From contig CATJCP010000179.1 in NCBI GenBank assembly GCA_949737515.1, positions 1-43,737 on the forward strand: a DNA stretch of 43,737 nt, written 5' to 3'. Source of the DNA: an uncultured Oscillospiraceae bacterium (lineage in GTDB: Bacteria > Bacillota > Clostridia > Oscillospirales > Ruminococcaceae). Position numbers and translations under genes: made by a program. Positions within the stretch are counted from its first letter, which is position 1. Each line of letters starts with the position of its first letter. The notes beneath the pieces are model-generated. The model did no database searches. It was not told where the DNA came from and worked only from the letters and a program-made list of their open reading frames with translations. Below, one piece after another: positions 13,753-21,962 of this stretch.

Positions 13753-14493
13753 TTACGGGATCCACTCCTCCATCATATAAGGAATGAGAACAGAGGGAAT
13801 TCTAATCCCTCCCTCCTGCCGGTTATAGCCATTTTCTATAACTGCCAGAAAGAGGTTCCTTCCGGATATGTCTTCAATTTTGCCAGCCCACAGGTTTTTA
13901 TTGTTTTCCAACTTTAGGAACCCAGAGTTATCCTGCTGGCTACACCCGATTCGGCACAGTTCCAAATACTCCTGCCTTTCCGGCAGCCATACATCTATCC
14001 TCCACACCCCTTTTCCCTCCTGATTCTCCTGGGAATCCAACCGAGTAGAACGGTATGGAACATTCATCTGAAACAGAAACTGTTCCAAGTCATTGGATAT
14101 TGCCTCCAGCCAGTCCGACGCCTGTTCCTCCTGGAACACGGCTTGAACCATTGCCTTATATCCCGACTGATGGCAGATGTACTTTACCGGCAGCTCATCC
14201 AAACTAAACTCCTCTTTCTTACCATGGAGCGTCAACTTTAAAATAGCCGGAAAGTGTTCGTTCTCCCCATAGATCATCATCTCTGTATAACCATGGTCGA
14301 CAAACAGATTGATCATATAACTCCAAACCGTCCGAAACAGCCTTGCACTTTCTCCTGAAAGCCATCCGCTGCCCCATATGCCGGCCTTACACTGTGTCTC
14401 TCGCCAAGATAATTTTCCGGTTTTATCCATTTCGGAGGAAAACCTAGGTGTTTCACGTGAAACAGTTTTCCTTTCTACTTGTTCCTCTTCCAC
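13753..14493 (-). CDS. Degenerate seryl-tRNA synthetase paralogue (catalytic-domain remnant)
   Basis: A 246-residue protein that aligns by eye with the C-terminal class II core of SerRS. NVPYRSTR matches NLPYRVV. WRIDVWLPERQEYLELCRIG matches the [20 protein letters not shown] region. NLFLAVIENGYNRQEGGIRI then PSVLIPYM matches the SerRS end (AILENxQ..DGSI.IPEVLRPYM). The tRNA-binding coiled-coil arm is absent. The motif 2 FRxE Arg and the motif 3 GLAVGR are replaced (GYKAMVQ, ISGRN), so aminoacylation is unlikely. The start is GTG with GGGAGG 10 nt upstream. A perfect parS site lies in codons 10-15 (TVSRET). It is likely co-transcribed with parA-parB. Function unknown; it could be decaying. 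Confidence 0.65.
   Translation of the reverse strand: MEEEQVERKTVSRETPRFSSEMDKTGKLSWRETQCKAGIWGSGWLSGESARLFRTVWSYMINLFVDHGYTEMMIYGENEHFPAILKLTLHGKKEEFSLDELPVKYICHQSGYKAMVQAVFQEEQASDWLEAISNDLEQFLFQMNVPYRSTRLDSQENQEGKGVWRIDVWLPERQEYLELCRIGCSQQDNSGFLKLENNKNLWAGKIEDISGRNLFLAVIENGYNRQEGGIRIPSVLIPYMMEEWIP
14449..14464. promoter_or_regulatory. parS: parS centromere site
   Basis: TGTTTCACGTGAAACA is a perfect match to the Firmicutes parS consensus bound by ParB/Spo0J. It lies inside the start region of the SerRS-like gene, 11 kb left of dnaA and next to parB. Confidence 0.95.
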
Positions 14494-14525
14494 AGCGGAT
14501 GTACCTCCCTACTGTCTGCTGTTCT

Positions 14526-15425
14526 CTATCCCAAATGACCGAATGCCTCCTGTGCCAAGCCCTGAAGATCCTCTTTGGAGTAAAATTCAATTTCAAGCGC
14601 CCCCCTCCCCTGGATAAAATGCACTTGTACCCGGCGGCTCAGGACCTCCGACAGAGAGATTTCTAATTCCTTAAAATACGGATCTCTCTCCTGAGACCGT
14701 TCTCCCTCTGGATTTGGCTGATCCCTTTGCGGGGAAACAGATTCATTTCCGCTGGCCCGCAGCTTTTTGCCCATGCGCTCAATATCCCGCACGGTGGCAG
14801 TCCCGTTGGCGGCTTTTCGGGCCAGTTCCAGCATCAGGTCAGGCTGAGTAATGGACAGCAGGGCGCGGGCATGGCCTGCTGATAAGCTCCCGGCTTTTAC
14901 CATATCTGCAATAGAGGCCGGAAGATGGAGCAGACGCAAGGCATTGGCGACTACTGGGCGGGATTTTCCTACCCGGGCGGCGACCTGATCCTGTGTTAAA
15001 CCATATTCTTCTATCAGGGATTGGTATCCCGCTGCTTCCTCCATGATATTCAGATCTTCCCGCTGGAGGTTCTCAATGAGGGCGATTTCCATTACCTCTT
15101 GGTCGGTCAATTCCCGGACAATTGCGGGAACTTCCATTACATTTGCCATGCGGCAGGCCCTCCAGCGGCGCTCCCCGGCAATAATCTGGTAGCCCCCTGA
15201 GGCCAGAGGACGAACAACAAGTGGCTGCAAAATTCCATGCTGACGAATGGAATCTGCCAATTCTGTCAGACTGTTGTCATCAAAATGACGGCGGGGCTGA
15301 GAACGATTGGGCTCAATCTCAGAGATGCGCAACATAATAGAGGCGCCGTCGCTGGTGTTGTTGTCCAAAAATACCGCGTCCAGCCCCCTGCCAAGCTTCT
15401 CTTTTGCTTTTGCCATTTCCTTCAT
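14526..15425 (-). CDS. parB: Chromosome partitioning protein ParB (Spo0J)
   Basis: ParB binds parS, spreads as a CTP-dependent clamp and loads condensin at the origin. In 299 residues it shows LGRGLDAVF (the usual ParB start), the N-terminal CTPase region with IAGERRWRAC (box II-like), ALIENLQREDLN, and a helix-turn-helix around YGLTQDQVAARVGKSRPVVA. A C-terminal dimerisation region follows a variable linker (about 215-240). I use ATG 15423-15425 because it overlaps the stop of a small upstream frame as TAATG; GTG at 15437 and ATG at 15416 are alternatives, none with a good ribosome site. It lies downstream of parA. Confidence 0.93.
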   Translation of the reverse strand: MKEMAKAKEKLGRGLDAVFLDNNTSDGASIMLRISEIEPNRSQPRRHFDDNSLTELADSIRQHGILQPLVVRPLASGGYQIIAGERRWRACRMANVMEVPAIVRELTDQEVMEIALIENLQREDLNIMEEAAGYQSLIEEYGLTQDQVAARVGKSRPVVANALRLLHLPASIADMVKAGSLSAGHARALLSITQPDLMLELARKAANGTATVRDIERMGKKLRASGNESVSPQRDQPNPEGERSQERDPYFKELEISLSEVLSRRVQVHFIQGRGALEIEFYSKEDLQGLAQEAFGHLG

Positions 15426-15549
15426 TATACTCTGCACTGGAATTTGTGATGACGGTCCAGATCCGTATTATATTCTCCAAACGGATCAGCCAGGACCATC
15501 AGCGCTGCATTTCTGTTGACTTTACCACAAATTCCATTGGCAATAAGTA
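15425..15549 (-). other. parA-parB spacer: chained mini-ORFs and a nested inverted repeat
   Basis: AAGGAGG at the very end of parA is followed by a 14-codon frame (TTG 15543 to TGA 15499). That stop overlaps the ATG of a 24-codon frame (15499-15425) as TGATG, and its stop overlaps the parB ATG as TAATG. The same DNA forms a nested dyad: outer 11-bp arms TGGAATTTGTG (15438-15448)/CACAAATTCCA (15526-15536), middle GGTCC (15454-15458)/GGACC (15493-15497), inner ATCCGT (15461-15466)/ACGGAT (15481-15486). It may tie parB translation to parA. The pattern is seen; the role is inferred. Confidence 0.45.
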
Positions 15550-16323
15550 TTATACCTCCTTATTGTTTTGTATGATCTCATTAGTCAGTTCACTATAACT
15601 GATAGAGCCCTTAGAATACCTATCATAATAAAACACCGGCTTCCCAAAGCTGGGGGCCTCAGAAATTTTCACATTCCTGGGAATCACAGTTTTAAAAACC
15701 TTTTTGGGAAAGTATTTCTTGACCTCTTCAACCACCTGCATCGTCAGGTTCAGCCTACCGTCGTACATGGTAAAGAGAACTCCTTCTATCTCAATAGAAG
15801 GATTGTACAGCCGTTTGACTTGGCGCATAGTGGACATAAGCTGGGACAGTCCCTCCAGCGCAAAAAATTCGCATTGGATGGGGATCAATATGGTATTGCA
15901 GGCAGTAAGAGCATTTAAGGTGATCAATCCCAAAGAGGGCGGGCAATCAATGATGATATAGTGATATTGATCCTTTATAGGCAAAAGGGCCTGTTTCAAC
16001 CGGCTCGTCCGGTTTTCCAGGTCTACAAGCTCAATTTCCGCCCCTGCCAGCCGCATATTCGAAGGCAAAATATCCACATTTTGGAATTCTGTCTTCTGAA
16101 TGACACTCTCAATTTTCTCATGATCCATCACCAAAAGGTCATAGGTCGACAACGTCACATTTCGCTTGTTGACGCCCATGCCGCTGGTGGCATTCCCCTG
16201 GGGATCAATATCCACCAGAAGAACATTTTTGCCCTTTGCCCCCATACAGGCGGCTACGCTTACTGCTGTGGTTGTTTTTCCCACGCCGCCCTTCTGGTTT
16301 GCAAAGGCTATGATCTTCCCCAT
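15550..16323 (-). CDS. parA: Chromosome partitioning ATPase ParA (Soj)
   Basis: A deviant Walker-type ATPase that works with ParB in origin segregation and, in Bacillus, modulates DnaA. At 257 residues it is of normal Soj length. Motifs are ANQKGGVGKTTTAVS (deviant Walker A with signature Lys), VLLVDIDPQGNAT (A'), YIIIDCPPSLG (Walker B) and the PIQCEFFALEGL switch region. The ATG is preceded by GGAAGG. A promoter with TG-extended TATAAT lies at 16365-16370 on the minus strand. The last codons contain a perfect AAGGAGG that could serve downstream translation. Confidence 0.96.
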   Translation of the reverse strand: MGKIIAFANQKGGVGKTTTAVSVAACMGAKGKNVLLVDIDPQGNATSGMGVNKRNVTLSTYDLLVMDHEKIESVIQKTEFQNVDILPSNMRLAGAEIELVDLENRTSRLKQALLPIKDQYHYIIIDCPPSLGLITLNALTACNTILIPIQCEFFALEGLSQLMSTMRQVKRLYNPSIEIEGVLFTMYDGRLNLTMQVVEEVKKYFPKKVFKTVIPRNVKISEAPSFGKPVFYYDRYSKGSISYSELTNEIIQNNKEV

Positions 16324-16364
16324 TGCGTTTCATCCTTCCTGTCAATGTGCTTCTGCTATTTCAA

Positions 16365-16370
16365 ATTATA
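16365..16370 (-). promoter_or_regulatory. Extended -10 promoter of parA
   Basis: TATAAT on the minus strand preceded by TGC. The -35 (TTTCCA at 17 bp) is weak, as is usual with an extended -10. Confidence 0.55.
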
Positions 16371-16476
16371 GCACATCCCTCTCCTCATGGAAAGGGATTC
16401 TTTGGTTTTTGGAAAAAATAATACCTTTTTTCCTGTATTTACTGGATTAAAATGATGAATTTCGCAAAAAAATAAA

Positions 16477-16506
16477 TTGACATTCCTTTATTTAGGAGAT
16501 TATATT
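16477..16506 (+). promoter_or_regulatory. Strong sigma-A promoter facing right in the parA-noc spacer
   Basis: The -35 box is TTGACA (16477-16482), the spacer is 18 bp, and the -10 box is TATATT (16501-16506). No protein gene lies ahead on this strand; the transcript would run into the hairpin at 16574-16604. Confidence 0.7.
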
Positions 16507-16556
16507 GTTGCCACGCTGCAAGTTACAGCAAGATCGTGTAAAACCACACTCTTCAT

Positions 16557-16572
16557 TGTTTCACATGAAACA
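16557..16572. promoter_or_regulatory. Near-perfect parS site
   Basis: TGTTTCACATGAAACA has one mismatch to consensus parS (CACATG for CACGTG). The two perfect parS copies are inside genes; this one is intergenic. Confidence 0.6.
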
Positions 16573-16573
16573 G

Positions 16574-16608
16574 AAAACGGCGGCCCTTAACAGGCCGCCG
16601 TTTTCGGA
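16574..16608. terminator. Bidirectional terminator in the parA-noc spacer
   Basis: AAAACGGCGGCC (16574-16585) pairs with GGCCGCCGTTTT (16593-16604) around a 7-nt loop. It would stop leftward noc transcripts and the rightward candidate RNA. The rest of the spacer (16609-16745) shows only a weak repeat around AAAAGGG/CCCCTTTT. Confidence 0.8.
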
Positions 16609-16745
16609 GAAAAGGATAGAATAAAACCGGGAAGGGAATGTATATCACAAAAGGGAGACATGACCGAATGCCCCTTTTGGGATCATGTTTGGGAATAGGG
16701 TATAACAAGAAATACCATCTTAGTTAAATCAAACCTGTGTAAAAA

Positions 16746-17654
16746 TCAGGAACTTTTCTTCTGATACGCGGATTCCTTTGGAATCCGTACCAGGTATTCG
16801 ATAAACTCGTCCTCCTCCTTTGTCTGTGAAAAGGCTTGGATTCCAGCCTGCTTCATGGTTTCGATTGCCCTGGAAATGGTGTTGGTGAAGATCCTCAAAT
16901 CCTTTACCACCATTAGCTTTCTGCCATTCCTTTTTACGCCCTCTCTAGGCTCTGGCGGCAGCTCCTCGGGGACAGATCGTTCTGCCACTACTACCGCCAC
17001 CTGACCAGCATTGTCCTTGACCATCTGATTTCTCAAAACAATCTCGTCAATAAATTCCTCTGTCTGGGCCACATTGAGCATGGCCTCCACTATGTAATCT
17101 GCGGCCTCCTCCATCTGGTTTTCAGGCAGACGCAAAAGGGATCTGGCGTGCCGTTCTGTCAGTCCGGCTTCCACCAGTTTGCCCTGAACCGCCTCCGGAA
17201 GACGCAGCAATCTCAACTTATTGGCCACAGAGGACTGAGACCTTCCCAATCTTCTGGCTGCCTGTTCCTGGGTCATGCCCAATTGTTGTATCAACCCCTG
17301 TATGGCGGCAGCTTCTTCCATAAAATTTAAATCACTCCGCTGAATGTTTTCAATCAGTGCCAGTACCGCCGCGTCATCTGCAGAAACATTACAAATAATA
17401 GATGGTATGGTCTTCATTCCTAACTTTTTGCAGGCCATAAACCGTCTCTCCCCGGCAATGAGCAGGTAAATACCTTCCCCTTCCTTACGCAGGGTGACTG
17501 GCTGCAGCAGCCCATTTGCCGAAATACTTTCCGCCAGTGCCTGGATCTCCCCCTCGCGGAATACTTTTCTTGGCTGATTGGGATTTGGCCGAATACACTC
17601 CACAGGAATTAAACACACTTTATTCACAGCCTTTGTCTTGGTAAATACGCTCAT
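16746..17654 (-). CDS. noc: ParB-family nucleoid occlusion protein Noc
   Basis: A second ParB paralogue, 302 residues, placed next to rsmG as noc is in Bacillus. The ParB core is clear: RPNPNQPRKVFREGEI, GLLQPVTLRKEG, IAGERRFMACKKLG, ALIENIQRSDLNFMEEA, and a helix-turn-helix at LGMTQEQAARRLGRSQSSVA. Noc binds its own sites and the membrane to keep the septum off the nucleoid. The start is ATG 17652-17654 with AAAGGTGG 5 nt upstream; an earlier GTG overlaps that ribosome site. An amphipathic N-terminus for membrane binding is not obvious, so Noc versus a second ParB rests mainly on context. Confidence 0.8.
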   Translation of the reverse strand: MSVFTKTKAVNKVCLIPVECIRPNPNQPRKVFREGEIQALAESISANGLLQPVTLRKEGEGIYLLIAGERRFMACKKLGMKTIPSIICNVSADDAAVLALIENIQRSDLNFMEEAAAIQGLIQQLGMTQEQAARRLGRSQSSVANKLRLLRLPEAVQGKLVEAGLTERHARSLLRLPENQMEEAADYIVEAMLNVAQTEEFIDEIVLRNQMVKDNAGQVAVVVAERSVPEELPPEPREGVKRNGRKLMVVKDLRIFTNTISRAIETMKQAGIQAFSQTKEEDEFIEYLVRIPKESAYQKKSS

Positions 17655-17826
17655 TGCAACCACCTTTCCACCAGTTCTTATACTCTAAAATATCCCTGCC
17701 TTTTTCAACCAGGGAGAACTTGTCCTCCTACACAACAAAAATACGCTGCCGGCATTCTATTTTCCCCAAACAACATTCAACGGTTTAAAACCACTGTCCT
17801 TTTGGGTACTTCTATTTTACCACAGC

Positions 17827-17888
17827 GTATTCATGAATACCAATATTTTCCATCGCGAGGTTTGACACCATCATTGGTATTTTTCTAT
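17827..17888. promoter_or_regulatory. Palindromes in the rsmG-noc spacer
   Basis: A perfect 14-bp palindrome GTATTCATGAATAC (17827-17840) overlaps a longer inverted repeat, ATACCAAT (17837-17844) with ATTGGTAT (17873-17880). The latter could form a terminator for rsmG. The spacer 17655-17887 otherwise holds only AT-rich sequence with a possible noc promoter (TTGAAA near 17703-17708 on the minus strand). Confidence 0.35.
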
Positions 17889-18604
17889 TATATTAAGGGA
17901 CTTTTTACGATTTTTGCAAAAGGTCGGGGGTATTTTGTTGGGGTTTGCGATATTTTTTTGACCAGAACAATGGAGCGTTTTCCACCATCGGGCAGTGAAA
18001 ACTTCTTTACCTCTGTTATCCTTCCTCCCAGTACCTTGATCGCTCTACCCGCCTGTCCCAGCTCTTCCTCTATATCAAACCCCTTTAAGGCAGCAAAAAA
18101 TCCCCCCTTTTTCACCATAGGAAGACAGAACTCCGACAGCTCTCTCATATCCGTCACAGCACGGGCTGTGGCCAGATCAAAGGTTTCCCGGTAACTTTCT
18201 TTCCTCCCTAAGTCCTCCGCCCGGCCATGGACCTTTTCCGCGGAAATGTTCAGGCGTTTACAAAGATCCTCCAAAAAAAGCAGCCGCTTGTTCAGGCTGT
18301 CCATCAACACAAGCTCTATATCCGGTCTGGCGATTTTCAGGGGGATCCCGGGAAACCCTGCTCCTGTTCCCACATCGACTATCCTTGCCTCCCTTGGAAG
18401 CTCTAATGCCTCCAAAAGCAAGAGGCTGTCCACAAAATGTTTCACTAGGATCCCTTCATCGTCTACAATGGCAGTCAAATTTGTCTTTTCGTTCCATTCT
18501 TTCAGAATTTCTCCGTATTCCCTAAAACTTGACAGCATTTTTCCATCCAATGGAATTCCATGTGACTGAGAATACTCTCGCAGCCGATTTTCATCAATGG
18601 CCAT
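17888..18604 (-). CDS. rsmG: 16S rRNA (guanine-N7-)-methyltransferase RsmG
   Basis: A SAM-dependent methyltransferase that modifies a guanosine in the 530 loop of 16S rRNA (E. coli G527). In 238 residues it has WNEKTNLTAIVDDEGILVKH (the GidB opening), DVGTGAGFPGIPLKIARPDI (SAM motif I), LMDSLNKRLLFL (motif II) and TARAVTDMRELSEF. The start overlaps the end of mnmG by 11 bp, so the two are translationally coupled in the conserved mnmE-mnmG-rsmG order. Loss of RsmG gives low-level streptomycin resistance elsewhere; nothing here suggests loss. Confidence 0.96.
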   Translation of the reverse strand: MAIDENRLREYSQSHGIPLDGKMLSSFREYGEILKEWNEKTNLTAIVDDEGILVKHFVDSLLLLEALELPREARIVDVGTGAGFPGIPLKIARPDIELVLMDSLNKRLLFLEDLCKRLNISAEKVHGRAEDLGRKESYRETFDLATARAVTDMRELSEFCLPMVKKGGFFAALKGFDIEEELGQAGRAIKVLGGRITEVKKFSLPDGGKRSIVLVKKISQTPTKYPRPFAKIVKSPLI

Positions 18605-20507
18605 TTTTATTCTCCTGTTCTTCCGGTGTATTCCTTCTTTTCTTCTGTTCCAGCCATATCAATAGGACAGATATATCCGCTGGGCTGACCCCGGATATTC
18701 TGGAAGCCTGACCCAGGTTCAGCGGCTGCACCTTGTTCAGCTTTTCCTGTGCCTCCAGCCGCAGCCCGGAAATCTCCCTGTAATCGACCTTCTCCGGCAG
18801 AAGGCGGATTTCCAGCTTTTTCATCTGTTCCACCTGGGTAAGCTGCTTTTTAATATATCCCTCATATTTGATCTCGATTTCCGCCTGCTCCCAAACTTCC
18901 TTGGAAAGCTTTGGCGCCAACAAATCAAAGGGATGAATGTCCTGATAGCCAATTTGAGGGCGGCGCAGCAGTTCTACCGCCTTGGTTCCCGCTGTCACCG
19001 GCGATGTTTCACGTGAAACAAGCATCTGATTCAATTCTGGCGACAGCGGGATGGTAGTCTGTTTCAGACGTTTGATCTCCCGCTCCACTGCCTGCTTCTT
19101 TTGACAAAAACGCTTCCAGCGCTCCTCTCCCACAAGTCCGATCTCCCTGCCAATGGGGGTCATACGCAGGTCGGCATTATCCTGGCGGAGGATCAGCCGG
19201 TACTCGCTGCGGGAGGTCATCATCCGGTAGGGATCACTGCATCCCTTGGTCACAAGATCGTCGATCAAAGTCCCAATATAGGAACCGCTCCTGGGAAAGA
19301 GCACCGGTTCTTTTCCCTGCACCTGTCGGGCCGCATTGATTCCCGCCACAAGTCCCTGAGCGGCAGCTTCCTCATAGCCGGAGGTCCCGTTAAACTGTCC
19401 CGCTCCATACAGGCCTGTCACTGCCTTAAACTCCAGAGAAGGCTTTAATTCCAACGGATCGCAGCAATCGTACTCAATGGCATAGGCATTGCGCATCAAT
19501 TCAATCTGTTCAAACCCTTTAATGGTCCGGTAAAGCGCCTCCTGTACATCCAGCGGTAAGGAGGAAGACAGTCCCTGGAGATACATCTCCTCGGTATCCA
19601 GCCCCATAGGCTCTACAAAGGCCTGATGCCTGGGTTTCTCAGAAAAGCGCACCACCTTGTCCTCTATGCTGGGACAGTACCGGGGACCAATTCCCTCAAT
19701 CTTTCCAGAATATAAAGGAGAGCGGTCCAAATTGGCGAGAATCACCCTGTGGGTCTCCTCGTTGGTGTAGGCGATATGGCAGACCACCTGGTTTTTCATC
19801 TCACCTTCGGTCATAAAGGAAAAGGGGATAATTTCCTCATCTCCCTCCTGGACCTCCAACTGGCTGAAATCAATGGAAGAGCGCCGGGCCCTGGCAGGGG
19901 TCCCTGTCTTAAAGCGGCGCAAAGTAATTCCCAGCTTCCGCAGACTTTCCGAAAGGCTGGTTGCAGCCTGCATGGAATCAGGACCGCTTTCATAGCTGAC
20001 TTCTCCCACATAAACCCTCCCCTTCAGATAGGTCCCTGTGGCAATGATAACCGTTTTAACATCATAGACAGCCTCCAGCTTTGTGACAATTTGAGAGACA
20101 TGATTTGTGCTGTCTACACGGATTTCTGTGACTTCCGCCTGCTTTATGGTGAGATTTGGGGCCTGCTCCAGGATATGCTTCATATAAATGTGATACTGAA
20201 CGCGGTCACTCTGGACGCGTAAACTGTGTACTGCAGGGCCCTTTCCCCGGTTAAGCATTCTGCTTTGCAGATAGGTCGCATCTGCTGCCAGGCCCATTTG
20301 TCCTCCCAGCGCATCAATTTCACGAACCAGGTGACCCTTTGCCGTCCCCCCAATCGAAGGATTACAGGGCATATTGGCGATTCCGTCCAGGGATATCGTA
20401 AACAAGATGGTATGCGCCCCCAGCCGGGACGCCGCAAGGGCTGCTTCCACCCCCGCGTGGCCTGCTCCAATCACAGCAACATCATAATCTCCTGCTAAAT
20501 ATTCCAA
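18594..20507 (-). CDS. mnmG: tRNA uridine-5-carboxymethylaminomethyl modification enzyme MnmG
   Basis: The FAD-dependent partner of MnmE that installs the carboxymethylaminomethyl group at wobble U34 of several tRNAs. The 637 residues match the family's usual 620-650. It shows an N-terminal dinucleotide-binding loop VAVIGAGHAGVEAALAASRLG, NMPCNPSIGGTAKGHLVREI with the conserved Cys, GTYLKGRVYVGE, and SEYRLILRQDNADLRM. The start is TTG (20505-20507) with GGGGTGG 7 nt upstream; no ATG fits. A perfect parS site sits in codons reading VSRET (19005-19020). It is between mnmE and rsmG in one leftward operon. Confidence 0.97.
   Translation of the reverse strand: MEYLAGDYDVAVIGAGHAGVEAALAASRLGAHTILFTISLDGIANMPCNPSIGGTAKGHLVREIDALGGQMGLAADATYLQSRMLNRGKGPAVHSLRVQSDRVQYHIYMKHILEQAPNLTIKQAEVTEIRVDSTNHVSQIVTKLEAVYDVKTVIIATGTYLKGRVYVGEVSYESGPDSMQAATSLSESLRKLGITLRRFKTGTPARARRSSIDFSQLEVQEGDEEIIPFSFMTEGEMKNQVVCHIAYTNEETHRVILANLDRSPLYSGKIEGIGPRYCPSIEDKVVRFSEKPRHQAFVEPMGLDTEEMYLQGLSSSLPLDVQEALYRTIKGFEQIELMRNAYAIEYDCCDPLELKPSLEFKAVTGLYGAGQFNGTSGYEEAAAQGLVAGINAARQVQGKEPVLFPRSGSYIGTLIDDLVTKGCSDPYRMMTSRSEYRLILRQDNADLRMTPIGREIGLVGEERWKRFCQKKQAVEREIKRLKQTTIPLSPELNQMLVSRETSPVTAGTKAVELLRRPQIGYQDIHPFDLLAPKLSKEVWEQAEIEIKYEGYIKKQLTQVEQMKKLEIRLLPEKVDYREISGLRLEAQEKLNKVQPLNLGQASRISGVSPADISVLLIWLEQKKRRNTPEEQENKNGH
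19005..19020. promoter_or_regulatory. parS: parS centromere site within mnmG
   Basis: TGTTTCACGTGAAACA is a perfect consensus match, encoding VSRET in MnmG. It is the second perfect parS in the window, about 6.8 kb left of dnaA. Confidence 0.95.
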
Positions 20508-20538
20508 AAATTACCACCCCTAATTTGCCTGATAAAAA

Positions 20539-21933
20539 CTATTTTCCCACACAAAACTGTTCAAAGACCTGTTCTATGACCGCGTCTGAAGCCCGTTCCC
20601 CTGTCAGCTCCATCAATGGACTCAGGGCGTCTTCCAGACAAACTGACACTGCGTCCAGGGTAATTCCAGCCCGAAGAGCTTCAATCCCCTCCGCCAGCGC
20701 GTCCAGCGCTCTCTTGACACATTCCCGCTGCCGTTCGTTGGCGATCATAGCGGCAGCAGGATCTATTTTGTTTAACCCCAGGACCTTGGGGATCATCTGC
20801 TCCAGCTGCTCCAAACCCTCTCCCGTTTGGGCAGACATAACCAAAACATCCGACGCCTTCTCTCGAATCAGCCGCTCCCCAGCACTGATGTCTGCCTCAG
20901 AGGCAGCATCCTTTTTATTGAGGATGGCGATGAATGTCCTTCCTTCAACGGTTTCCAACAAGGCATGATCGTCGTCATCCATGGGACGTGACAGGTCAAA
21001 GACCGCTAGGATCAGATCGCTGCTCTCCATCTTTTTTCTGCTCCACTGCACCCCTATGGCCTCCACCTGATCTTCGGTCTCCCTCAGTCCAGCAGTATCC
21101 GCCAGACGCAGCGCATATCCCCCTATCAGCACACTTTCCTCCACCACATCCCGGGTAGTGCCGGGAATATCTGTCACAATGCTCCGTTCATACCGGGACA
21201 GGAGGTTCATCAAAGTGGATTTTCCCACATTGGGCTTGCCTACAATGGCTGTTGAAATTCCCTTTCGTATCATTTTTCCAGTATCATACTTTTTGTATAA
21301 AGACTCCAGTATCTTCTGGCTCCCCTCCATTTCGGAGACAAGGGACTGAGGTGAAAGCTCCTCCACATCCTCTTCGGGATAATCCACCCAGGCCGACAAA
21401 TGAGCCGCTGTCCCCGTCAACCTTTTCTGAACTGACAGGATCTCCCTTTTTAACGCACCATCTTTTCCTGCCAGTGCAGCTCGGGCGGCTCCGGCAGATT
21501 CAGCCTGGATCAGACCAATTACCGATTCCGCCTGGTCCAGGCTGAGCTTTCCATTTAAAAATGCCCGCTTGGTAAATTCCCCTTCCTCCGCCAGTCTTGC
21601 TCCGTGGTCCAAAAGTACGCGAAGGGTTCTTTCCATCAGGTACACGCCGCCATGGCAGCAGAGCTCCACCACATCCTCACCTGTATAACTGTGTGGGGCG
21701 CGGTAGACGGCGGCAACTCCCTCGTCAATCATCTCATCCCCATCGTGAATATGCCCAAAGGCGCTGGTATAGCCCTTGCGCTGCTGCAAAGGCTTTTGGC
21801 CGACGGTTTGAAAAACCTGGTCTGCGATTTCTATGGCCTTTGGGCCGCTGACCCGTACCATCCCCACGCCGCTGGGGATCAACCCTGTGGAGATGGCGGC
21901 AATGGTTTGGCTCTCCCTTCCAAATGATTCCAT
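20539..21933 (-). CDS. mnmE: tRNA modification GTPase MnmE
   Basis: A dimeric GTPase that works with MnmG on U34 of tRNA. In 464 residues it has an N-terminal tetrahydrofolate-binding domain (TIAAISTGLIPSGVGMVRVS), a helical domain, the inserted G domain with IVGKPNVGKSTLMNLL (G1), DIPGTTRD (G2), DTAGLRE (G3) and LNKKD (G4), and the C-terminal FCVGK with the catalytic Cys of the C(I/L/V)GK motif. A terminator (21963-22001) separates it from jag. An mnmE promoter is not obvious in the short gap. Confidence 0.97.
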   Translation of the reverse strand: MESFGRESQTIAAISTGLIPSGVGMVRVSGPKAIEIADQVFQTVGQKPLQQRKGYTSAFGHIHDGDEMIDEGVAAVYRAPHSYTGEDVVELCCHGGVYLMERTLRVLLDHGARLAEEGEFTKRAFLNGKLSLDQAESVIGLIQAESAGAARAALAGKDGALKREILSVQKRLTGTAAHLSAWVDYPEEDVEELSPQSLVSEMEGSQKILESLYKKYDTGKMIRKGISTAIVGKPNVGKSTLMNLLSRYERSIVTDIPGTTRDVVEESVLIGGYALRLADTAGLRETEDQVEAIGVQWSRKKMESSDLILAVFDLSRPMDDDDHALLETVEGRTFIAILNKKDAASEADISAGERLIREKASDVLVMSAQTGEGLEQLEQMIPKVLGLNKIDPAAAMIANERQRECVKRALDALAEGIEALRAGITLDAVSVCLEDALSPLMELTGERASDAVIEQVFEQFCVGK

Positions 21934-21962
21934 CCTGGTTCCTTCCTTATTTTCGATATATA

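Larger units (their letters stand above)
16513..16608 (+). ncRNA. Candidate small RNA of about 95 nt
   Basis: It is bounded by the strong promoter at 16477-16506 and by a 12-bp GC-rich hairpin that ends in TTTT. Inside are three short hairpins: GCTG/CAGC (16515-16529), GTGT/ACAC (16536-16549) and the parS-like TGTTTCA/TGAAACA (16557-16572). There is no start codon with a ribosome site. I do not recognise a known RNA family. Confidence 0.45.

Noticed and set aside
18425-18450. A further parS half-site (TGTTTCACTAGG) in rsmG
   Set aside because: Only one arm matches; the second half does not.
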